NCBI GenBank assembly: GCA_036971475.1 | Contig: JBAIZL010000006.1 | Span: 137,201,231 to 137,265,230 of the forward strand | From: Prosapia bicincta | Lineage: Eukaryota > Arthropoda > Insecta > Hemiptera > Cercopidae | Direction: 5' to 3' | DNA: 64,000 nt | Shown here: in pieces, positions 54,563 through 64,000 of the stretch | How the letters are laid out: each line of letters opens with the position of its first letter | How positions within the stretch are numbered: the stretch's first letter is position 1 | The notes under the pieces: generated by a model | Told to the model about the DNA's origin: nothing | What the model saw: the letters and a program-made list of their open reading frames with translations, nothing else | Database searches by the model: none | Made by a program: the position numbers and the translations under genes

Positions 54563-54776
54563 GTGCGAAACTCCTGAATACGTCTTTGACGCTTTGGAAT
54601 TAATGCAGGTTCAAATCAGCTCTTCTAGTGGGAATTCATTTTGCCCTTGTGTTTTTTTACGGATATGCTATAGATAAGAGAATGCGGTTTTTTTAGTTAT
54701 GGTAATACAATGCTTCTTTATAGAAAGCTATAAGAAAGGACTGCAGCTTTACAAAGAATATTTTCCATAATATATA

Positions 54777-54969
54777 TTATAGAACATTCCAAACAACAAG
54801 CAACCTACTATCACCATATATTTTTTCTTTAATTACCTCTAAACAATCATCAGCAAAATCTTCATTTTTTGCAAATTCAACTACAATAATGCTACCATCT
54901 TTTAACCATTGACCTTTTTTTAAAGCATTTACTGCTTTTGGAATAAGATTATGACCGTATGATATCTAG
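54777..54969 (-). pseudogene. rsmD: rsmD-like 16S rRNA methyltransferase, C-terminal fragment (bacterial)
   Basis: Minus-strand reading gives YGHNLIPKAVNALKKGQWLK, DGSIIVVEFAKNEDF and EVIKEKIYGDSRLLVV before a stop at 54777. This follows the RsmD order after the catalytic DPPY box: DPPYxxxLIxxALxxLxxxGWL, GxIVVVE, YGxxxI. The DPPY itself appears decayed just upstream, with a stop. RsmD methylates G966 of bacterial 16S rRNA and has no reason to be in an animal nuclear genome. The fragment is too short to appear as a gene and has no start. Another AdoMet methyltransferase is possible. Confidence 0.6.
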
Positions 54970-55365
54970 AAGACTAATATTTATTGAGGCTTTTGGAAGA
55001 CAATACAATATTTTTCTTACAAATACCACTGTCGTGGCTTGTTACATCTAGGTAGCTTTGTTTGTTAGTTTAAACACCAAAAACACCTACGATTATTATT
55101 ATATAGATTTTACATGTAGACACTTGGTTTTTAATTTTACATTTTGCTATCTTTTGTAGCACAACGACCTCAATGTATTACTGAAGTGATACATAATTAC
55201 TTACCTAAAATGCACATTACAATTATAATTTACTTTATATAGTTGTTATAATTTTAAAATTGAGTTTATAGTGATTGCATGCAGGTGATTTAATTTCCGC
55301 ATTTTCATTTATTACAGTAAACTAACAGCACTTTCAACATATTCTTAATTCAACAAATAACAAGC
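54970..55365. other. no recognised feature
   Basis: AT-rich sequence between the bacterial-like fragments and the PLE terminus. Confidence 0.4.
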
Positions 55366-55560
55366 CAGTTGAATATCGAGTCAAGTTTATTTAATGCGAG
55401 GTTTCTGCTGAGAAAATGTTTACATTACACTATAAATAAACACAAAAATACAAGTACACTTACTAACAAGAAAATTTTTAAAAAAATTTCAATGAAATTT
55501 TAGTCAAAAACTTAATAAAATAAACCCACTTACATGGTGAGAGTCATAATTCATCTAAAT
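55366..55560. repeat. left inverted terminal sequence of the fourth PLE
   Basis: AACAAGCCAGTTGAATATCG to CTTACATGGTGAGAGTCATA is the imperfect complement of 62635-62880. It includes the TGAGTCAAGTTTATTTAATG block but lacks a complete hammerhead-like core. It therefore forms the partner of an inverted repeat bracketing the PLE and its minisatellite. Confidence 0.78.
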
Positions 55561-55639
55561 TATAATTAAAAACAGCAACAAAACTGAGAGAACAGTGAAT
55601 TAACATACAAAACCACCGTACGTATACAAACTTATGAAA

Positions 55640-56215
55640 AAATGGAATGTTGCCTCTTTTAATAATAGATTGCATCCACATTCGCTCACTCAAACTAACA
55701 CTTCCCTAACAAAATTTTATGATTACCTAAACTTCATAAAATTAATATTCCATTGCGCCTGGTAGTTTTGTATGTTAATTCACTGACATATTTTCTAGCA
55801 AAAACAGTAATTAAAATTCATAATTGTGTTCCTAAGTCTAAACCATAAACACCTTGGATTTCCTTAGTGATATTAGAGATTTGAGAAACCCTGATGATCA
55901 TTTCATGAACAGTTTAGATGTCAACGGACTCTTTACCAATGTAGGTGAGGATTTGGTAGTGCTTTCTATTGAAAGTAGGTATTTTGGAATTAGACAATTC
56001 TACGATACATCTCTTAGAGATATACTTCAAACTATAGAAGCTTTTAAGTTGAAAAACTTTTTCCAATTCAATAATAAGTATTATAAGCAGGTATATGGCC
56101 CTCTGATGGGGTCTCCTATTAGTAAAATTATTTTGGATTTTGTAATGGAAGATCTTGAATTTAGAAAGATTAAGTAAATTGAGTTTGAAACAGTTATTGT
56201 GTAAGAGTATAATGA
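55640..56215 (+). pseudogene. fourth PLE: reverse-transcriptase N-terminal and palm part
   Basis: First LPKLHKINIPLRLVV and SLTYFLAKTVIKIHN in one frame. After a frameshift near 55.85 kb, a 107-codon frame follows with SLDVNGLFTNV (first catalytic Asp), NKYYKQVYGPLMGSPIS and DFVMEDLEF. Beyond a stop, the same frame continues IEFETVIV, stop, EYNDRLNFTHG. The EYNDR stretch sits where PLE RTs have RYVDD, and from there the 36-bp minisatellite takes over in the same frame. Confidence 0.85.
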
Positions 56216-56217
56216 TA

Positions 56218-59200
56218 GATTGAACTTTACACATGGAGTAGTGGTGGGTAATGTATTGAACTTTACACATGGAGTAGTAGTGGATAATGTATTGAACTTT
56301 ACACATGGAGTAGTGGTGGATAATGTATTGAACTTTACACATGGAGTAGTGGTGGATAATGTATTGAACTTTACACATGGAGTGGTGGTGGACAATGTAT
56401 TGGACTTTACACATGGAGTGGTGGTGGATAATGTATTGAACTTTACACATGGAGTAGTGGTGGATAATGTATTGAACTTTACACATGGAGTGGTGGTGGA
56501 TAATGTATTGAACTTTACACATGGAGTGGTGGTGGATAATGTATTGAACTTTACACATGGAGTAGTGGTAGATAATGTATTGAACTTTACACATGGAGTA
56601 GTGGTGGATAATGTATTGAACTTTACACATGGAGTTGTTGGTGGACAATGTATTGGACTTTACACATGGAGTAGGGGTGGATAATGTATTGAACTTTACA
56701 CATGGAGTGGTGGTGGACAATGTATTGGACTTTACACATGGAGTGGTGGTGGATAATGTATTGAACTTTACACATGGAGTAGTGGTGGATAATGTATTTA
56801 ACTTTACACATGGAGTGGTGGTGGATAATGTATTGAACTTTACACATGGAGTAGTGGTGGATAATGTATTGAACTTTACACATGGAGTAGTGGTGGATAA
56901 TGTATTGAACTTTACACATGGAGTAGTGGTGGATAATGTATTGAACTTTACACATGGAGTAGTGGTGGATAATGTATTGAACTTTACACATGGAGTAGTG
57001 GTGGATAATGTATTGAACTTTACACATGGAGTAGTGGTGGATAATGTATTGAACTTTACACATGGAGTAGTGGTGGATAATGTATTGAACTTTACACATG
57101 GAGTGGTGGTGGATAATGTATTGAACTTTACACATGGAGTAGTGGTGGATAATGTATTGAACTTTACACATGGAGTGGTGGTGGATAATGTATTGAAATT
57201 TACACATGGAGTAGTGGTGAATAATGTATTGAACTTTACACATGGAGTGGTGGTGGATAATGTATTGAACTTTACAAATGGAGTGGTGGTGGATAATGTA
57301 TTGAACTTTACACATGGAGTAGTGGTGGATAATGTATTGAACTTTACACATGGAGTAGTGGTGGATAATGTATTGAACTTTACACATGGAGTTGTTGGTG
57401 GACAATGTATTGGACTTTACACATGGAGTAGGGGTGGATAATGTATTGAACTTTACACATGGAGTGGTGGTGGACAATGTATTGGACTTTACACATGGAG
57501 TGGTGGTGGATAATGTATTGAACTTTACACATGGAGTAGTGGTGGATAATGTATTTAACTTTACACATGGAGTGGTGGTGGATAATGTATTGAACTTTAC
57601 ACATGGAGTAGTGGTGGATAATGTATTGAACTTTACACATGGAGTAGTGGTGGATAATGTATTGAACTTTACACATGGAGTAGTGGTGGATAATGTATTG
57701 AACTTTACACATGGAGTAGTGGTGGATAATGTATTGAACTTTACACATGGAGTAGTGGTGGATAATGTATTGAACTTTACACATGGAGTAGTGGTGGATA
57801 ATGTATTGAACTTTACACATGGAGTAGTGGTGGATAATGTATTTAACTTTACACATGGAGTAGTGGTGGATAATATATTGAACTTTACACATGGAGTAGT
57901 GGTGGATAATGTATTGAACTTTACACATTGAGTAGTGGTGGATAATGTATTGAACTTTACACATGTAGTGGTGGTGGATAATACATTGAACTTTACACAT
58001 GGAGTAGTGGTGGATAATGTATTGAACTTTACACATGGAGTAGTGGTGGACAATGTATTGAACTTTACACATGGAGTAGTGGTGGATAATGTATTGAACT
58101 TTACACATGGAGTAGTGGTGGATAATGTATTGAACTTTACACATGGAGTGGTGGTGGACAATGTATTGGACTTTACACATGGAGTGGTGGTGGATAATGT
58201 ATTGAACTTTACACATGGAGTAGTGGTGGATAATGTATTGAACTTTACACATGGAGTAGTGGTGGATAATGTATTGAACTTTACACATGGAGTGGTGGTG
58301 GATAATGTATTGAACTTTACACATGGAGTAGTGGTGGATAATGTATTGAACTTTACACATGGAGTAGTGGTGGATAATGTATTGAACTTTACACATGGAG
58401 TTGTTGGTGGACAATGTATTGGACTTTACACATGGAGTAGGGGTGGATAATGTATTGAACTTTACACATGGAGTGGTGGTGGACAATGTATTGGACTTTA
58501 CACATGGAGTGGTGGTGGATAATGTATTGAACTTTACACATGGAGTAGTGGTGGATAATGTATTTAACTTTACACATGGAGTGGTGGTGGATAATGTATT
58601 GAACTTTACACATGGAGTAGTGGTGGATAATGTATTGAAATTTACACATGGAGTAGTGGTGGATAATGTATTGAACTTTACACATGGAGTAGTGGTGGAT
58701 AATGTATTGAACTTTACACATGGAGTAGTGGTGGATAATGTATTGAACTTTACACATGGAGTAGTGGTGGATAATGTATTGAACTTTACACATGGAGTAG
58801 TGGTGGATAATGTATTGAACTTTACACATGGAGTAGTGGTGGATAATGTATTTAACTTTACACATGGAGTAGTGGTGGATAATATATTGAACTTTACACA
58901 TGGAGTAGTGGTGGATAATGTATTGAACTTTACACATTGAGTAGTGGTGGATAATGTATTGAACTTTACACATGTAGTGGTGGTGGATAATACATTGAAC
59001 TTTACACATGGAGTAGTGGTGGATAATGTATTGAACTTTACACATGGAGTAGTGGTGGACAATGTATTGAACTTTACACATGGAGTAGTGGTGGATAATG
59101 TATTGAACTTTACACATGGAGTAGTGGTGGATAATGTATTGAACTTTACACATGGAGTGGTGGTGGACAATGTATTGGACTTTACACATGGAGTGGTGGT

Positions 59201-62058
59201 GGATAATGTATTGAACTTTACACATGGAGTAGTGGTGGATAATGTATTGAACTTTACACATGGAGTAGTGGTGGATAATGTATTGAACTTTACACATGGA
59301 GTGGTGGTGGATAATGTATTGAACTTTACACATGGAGTTGTTGGTGGACAATGTATTGGACTTTACACATGGAGTAGGGGTGGATAATGTATTGAACTTT
59401 ACACATGGAGTGGTGGTGGACAATGTATTGGACTTTACACATGGAGTGGTGGTGGATAATGTATTGAACTTTACACATGGAGTAGTGGTGGATAATGTAT
59501 TGAACTTTACACATGGAGTGGTGGTGGACAATGTATTGGACTTTACACATGGAGTAGTGGTGGATAATGTATTGAACGTTACACATGGAGTGGTGGTGGA
59601 CAATGTATTGGACTTTACACATGGAGTAGTGGTGGATAATGTATTGAACTTTACACATGGAGTGATGGTGGACAATGTATTGGACTTTACACATGGAGTG
59701 GTGGTGAATAATGTATTGAACTTTACACATGGAGTAGTGGTGGATAATGTATTGAACTTTACACATGGAGTGGTGGTGGACAATGTATTGGACTTTACAC
59801 ATGGAGTAGTGGTGGATAATGTATTGAACTTTACACATGGAGTGATGGTGGACAATGTATTGAACTTTACACATGGAGTAGTGGTGGATAATGTATTGAA
59901 CTTTACACATGGAGTAGTGGTGGATAATGTATTGAACTTTACACATGGAGTGGTGGTGGATAATGTATTGAACTTTACACATGGAGTTGTTGGTGGACAA
60001 TGTATTGGACTTTACACATGGAGTAGGGGTGGATAATGTATTGAACTTTACACATGGAGTGGTGGTGGACAATGTATTGGACTTTACACATGGAGTGGTG
60101 GTGGATAATGTATTGAACTTTACACATGGAGTAGTGGTGGATAATGTATTGAACTTTACACATGGAGTGGTGGTGGACAATGTATTGGACTTTACACATG
60201 GAGTAGTGGTGGATAATGTATTGAACGTTACACATGGAGTGGTGGTGGACAATGTATTGGACTTTACACATGGAGTAGTGGTGGATAATGTATTGAACTT
60301 TACACATGGAGTGATGGTGGACAATGTATTGGACTTTACACATGGAGTGGTGGTGAATAATGTATTGAACTTTACACATGGAGTAGTGGTGGATAATGTA
60401 TTGAACTTTACACATGGAGTGGTGGTGGACAATGTATTGAACTTTACACATGGAGTAGTGGTGGATAATGTATTGAATTTTACACATGGAGTGGTGGTGG
60501 ACAATGTATTGGACTTTACACATGGAGTGGTGGTGGATAATGTATTGAACTTTACACATGGAGTGGTGGTGGATAATGAATTGAACTTTACACATGGAGT
60601 GGTGGTGGATAATGTATTGAACTTTACACATGGAGTAGTGGTGGATAATGTATTGAACTTTACACATTGAGTAGTGGTGGATAATGTATTGAACTTTACA
60701 CATGGAGTAGTGGTGGATAATGTATTGAACTTTACACATGGAGTAGTGGTGGATAATGTATTGAACTTTACACATGGAGTAGTGGTGGATAATGTATTGA
60801 ACTTTACACATGTAGTAGTGGTGGATAATTTATTGAACTTTACACATGGAGTGGTGGTGGATAATGTATTGAACTTTACACATGGAGTGGTGCTGGATAA
60901 TGTATTGAACTTTACACATGGAGTGGTGGTGGATAATGTATTGAACTTTACACATGGAGTAGTGGTGGATAATGTATTGAACTTTACACATGGAGTAGTG
61001 GTGGATAATGTATTGAACTTTACACATGGAGTAGTGGTGGATAATGTATTGAACTTTACACATGGAGTAGTGGTGGATAATGTATTGAACGTTACACATG
61101 TAGTAGTGGTGGATAATGTATTGAACTTTACACATGGAGTGGTGGTGGATAATGTATTGAACTTTATACATGGAGTGGTGCTGGATAATGTATTGAACTT
61201 TACACATGGAGTGGTGGTGGATAATGTATTGAACTTTACACATGGAGTAGTGGTGGATAATGTATTAAACTTTACACATGGAGTAGTGGTGGATAATGTA
61301 TTGAACGTTACACATGGAGTAGTGATGGATAATGTATTGAACTTTACACATGTAGTAGTGGTGGATAATGTATTGAACTTTACACATGGAGTGGTGGTGG
61401 ATAATGTATTGAACTTTACACATGGAGTGGTGCTGGATAATGTATTGAACTTTACACATGGAGTGGTGGTGGATAATGTATTGAACTTTACACATGGAGT
61501 AGTGGTGGATAATGTATTGAACTTTACACATGGAGTAGTGGTGGATAATGTATTGAACTTTACACATGGAGTAGTGGTGGATAATGTATTGAACTTTACA
61601 CATGGAGTAGTGGTGGATAATGTATTGAACGTTACACATGTAGTAGTGGTGGATAATGTATTGAACTTTACACATGGAGTGGTGGTGGATAATGTATTGA
61701 ACTTTACACATGGAGTGGTGCTGGATAATGTATTGAACTTTACACATGGAGTGGTGGTGGATAATGTATTGAACTTTACACATGGAGTAGTGGTGGATAA
61801 TGTATTGAACTTTACACATGGAGTAATGGTGGATAATGTATTGAACTTTACACATGGAGTAGTGGTGGATAATGTATTGAACTTTACACATGGAGTAGTG
61901 GTGGATAATGTATTGAACTTTACACATGTAGTAGTGGTGGATAATGTATTGAACTTTACACATGGAGTGGTGGTGGATAATGTATTGAAATTTACACATG
62001 GAGTGGTGGTGGATAATGTATTGAACTTTACACATGGAGTGGTGGTGGATAATGTATT
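56218..62058. repeat. 36-bp minisatellite, about 162 copies, inside a PLE
   Basis: Units of the form TTGAACTTTACACATGGAGT plus AGTGGTGGATAATGTA repeat with a 36-bp period. The common variants are AGT/GGT, GAT/GAC and GAA/GGA. As 36 is a multiple of three, long frames open on both strands (plus: VVDNVLNFTHGV; minus: STTTPCVKFNTL and MCKVQYIIHHYS). They break wherever a unit carries one extra T. Frames of 470-596 codons here are repeat artefacts: there is no independent start, promoter or domain, and both strands are equally open. Confidence 0.98.
56631..60020. repeat. higher-order repeats within the 36-bp array
   Basis: A 37-bp variant unit (GGAGTTGTTGGTGGACAATG, followed by GTAGGGGTGG) occurs at 56631, 57388, 58397, 59334 and 59983. 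Intervals are 757, 1009, 937 and 649 bp, each a multiple of 36 plus 1. Blocks after each marker share the same order of unit variants, so whole blocks of 18-28 units were duplicated. Confidence 0.93.
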
Positions 62059-62640
62059 GTTTCTTGGATCTGAGCATTATTAGGGAGAACGGGAATATTA
62101 ACAGGTTGCTACAATTTACCTACGTTTTATGGGCATTTATACAATTTTAATTCTAACCATCCTTGATCTCCAAAGGTGGGGATGGTATGTTCTTTAGTCA
62201 ATAAAGTCAAATTCTTGTCTCAACCTTCTTTTTATTAAAAAAATATTCAATTAATAAACACTTATTTGCTACATAATGATTATCCATGGGAATTTCTTAG
62301 TTTTTATATTAAAAAGTGGGTATGTTTTAAACTAGGGTTAAATACTTACACATAATAATAGTAGCAATAATTCTGGGGATCTGACTACTAATAATTGCAG
62401 GGATAATAATTTTTATTGTTTACCTTGTATAAAAGGTGTTTGGGAAAAAATTGCAAATAAATTCAGACGGTTCAACATTAAAACAGTTCCTATATTTCTG
62501 GATAATTAAAGCAATCTTATACAAAGAGGTAAAGACTGTACTGATCGATTATGTGTGAATAATGTGCTGTATAAATGTTGATTGTATGTTCTCTTTTGTT
62601 GCTTTTTAAAATTTCTCATTAAAAACTCATTTTAGATGAA
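62059..62640 (+). pseudogene. fourth PLE: post-RT linker fragment
   Basis: After the minisatellite, frames read FYCLPCIKGVWEKIANKFRR, FNIKTVPIFLDN, then GKDCTDRLCVNNVLYKC. This is the region between RT and the GIY-YIG domain in PLE proteins; the endonuclease itself has been lost. The RT thumb region that should come before is missing, apparently replaced by the repeat array. Confidence 0.75.
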
Positions 62641-62910
62641 TTATGACTCTCGCCATGTAAGTAGGTTTAATTTATTAAGTTTTTGACTAACATTTCATTG
62701 AAAAATGTTTTAAGTTAAACATTTTTTTTCCTAGTAAGTGAACTTCTATTTTTATGCTTATTTATAGTGTAATGTAAAAATTGTTTTCATTACAATTGAT
62801 AAGGGCAACAAATCAGTTGCGGAAATGTCGCATTAAATAAACAGACTTGACTCGATATGCGACTGGCTTGTCATTTGTTCAATGATTACCTAGAGAACTC
62901 AAATAAACAC
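62635..62910 (+). repeat. right terminal sequence of the fourth PLE with hammerhead-like fold
   Basis: From GATGAATTATGACTCTCGCC to ACTTGACTCGATATGCGACT it is the imperfect complement of 55366-55560. At 62796-62840 it contains UUGAUAAG, stem GGCAAC/GUUGC-like, GGAAAUG, loop UCG, CAU. This is hammerhead-like apart from the 5' core. The same sequence recurs at 25.9 kb. Confidence 0.75.
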
Positions 62911-64000
62911 GAATAGTATTCTTAACTTAGCTATTTAAAAGTTATCTTACTTTGTCAATTACAACTAATAATTTTTGATTATATGTATACAACTTTTCAC
63001 ACTCCAATTTTTACTTTTAAACAATTTAATTTATTAAAAATATAATTATTGGTAAAAATTTCTTGTGAAAATGTTTGTATAATTTTACAATTATATTGAA
63101 GAAATAAAAAGTGAAAAAGTAATCAAACAAAAATAATTTCAATGTTAATTTTTTGTATCTTGTTCATACACATCTTATATTATTGATAATCAAGTATAAA
63201 ATAATAAAATTAAATATGAATATAAAATATTAAAAAGCATAGAACTCATTTAATGTTGAGTAGAATGGGAAATCTAGTTCTATATGAGACCATGCCACCA
63301 TGGAAGTTTAATTGTTAGTAAATGTACAGATCAAACCAATTTTATTATTCAGTTTTTTTGTTATGTCAAAATTAAATGTAATTTAATCTTAATATTTGGT
63401 GCTCCAATATATTATTATGTATTAGATATAAACTACCTGTAAAAAAATCAATTCTTCAATTGAAAACTAGCTGCTACAATAAATTAATATCTCCCTAAAT
63501 GTAATATTATACTATTTAAGCAAAATGTAGTGCACTTCTTTCCGTAAAAACAGCCAAGATGTTACGGAAAGTGTTTAAACAACCAAAATGTAACATTTTA
63601 TTAAATTGAAAAAATTGAGGCAATTATTGATTGCTTTACCTCAATGTTTAGCTGCCGTAATATGTAGTAATACATTGTCTAGGAGCAAATATAACTCAAA
63701 TACTACAATAAAGGGAGTTACACATCTTAGCTATTGTAACACTGGGTGGTGCTGAAAAACGAGAAAATTTGAAATAAATAGAAAACACTAGGATATTTAC
63801 CATATTCTATTTAATACTGAAAATATGTTTCACAAGAATGGAAAGAAATCATTAGATATCACTTTTTTAAAATTACATCAAATAAGTGATGTCCATTTTG
63901 CTATACACATTCAGTAAGTCAACTTGCATTACGTGGTGCAATAAGTTTTGCTCATGTAAAAGCTTTGAATTGGCAGAGGTTTGTTGGTCTGCTCTAACTC
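62911..64000. other. AT-rich sequence to the window edge; no gene recognised
   Basis: Only short frames; no repeat or exon recognised. Confidence 0.45.

Noticed and set aside
56218..62058. Gene for a repetitive structural or secreted protein
   Set aside because: The repeat has no signal sequence, promoter or splice context, and the opposite strand is equally open.
55914..62083. Very long open frames (up to 596 codons) on both strands of the minisatellite
   Set aside because: A 36-bp period keeps every stop-free frame open on both strands. Products are monotonous 12-residue repeats and frames shift at each 37-bp unit. No evidence of selection for coding.

Overview
This is nuclear DNA of a eukaryote, most likely an insect. 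It is AT-rich, has spliced exons with GT-AG borders, and is crowded with animal-type transposable elements: piggyBac, Tc1/mariner, pogo, hAT, Helitron, LINE and Penelope-like elements. A hemipteroid or similar arthropod is a guess from the mix of elements; the species cannot be read from the sequence. No tRNA, rRNA or CRISPR array was recognised.

Layout. 1-7249 is a satellite of about 62 copies of a 116-bp unit. A mariner relic and a TTAA-flanked, internally deleted piggyBac element follow. From 10.7 to 24.1 kb on the minus strand lie four exons of one host gene, an ataxin-7 (ATXN7/SCA7) homologue, a subunit of the SAGA deubiquitinase module. They are phase-compatible and have good splice sites. 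The introns hold a Helitron relic, LINE relics, a pogo element, foldback repeats and hammerhead-type ribozyme motifs. From 25 to 45 kb there is a Tc1 deletion derivative, an IS630/mariner-type element, MITEs, a hAT relic and three Penelope-like elements (PLEs), one of them bounded by about 70-bp inverted repeats. From 46 to 50 kb a 117-bp tandem repeat is interrupted by a 5'-truncated LINE with a 17-bp target-site duplication. At 54.2-55.0 kb two bacterial-looking gene fragments lie side by side: the end of an IS4-type transposase and the end of an rsmD-like rRNA methyltransferase. This suggests a nuclear insertion of endosymbiont DNA. From 55.4 to 62.9 kb a fourth PLE is split by about 162 copies of a 36-bp minisatellite that begins at the expected position of the reverse-transcriptase YVDD box.

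How it fits together. The most notable system is the set of PLE coding remnants plus at least ten scattered small hammerhead-ribozyme motifs: a CUGANGA box, stem II, GAAA, a 2-3 bp stem III, a cleavage triplet and a matched stem I. Several sit in head-to-head palindromes, and one lies directly behind a PLE GIY-YIG fragment. Small hammerhead variants are a known companion of PLEs. The palindromic arrangements and the inverted-repeat-bounded PLE look less ordinary. Apart from the ataxin-7 homologue, no intact host protein gene was found. Most other open frames are relics of mobile elements or by-products of tandem repeats.
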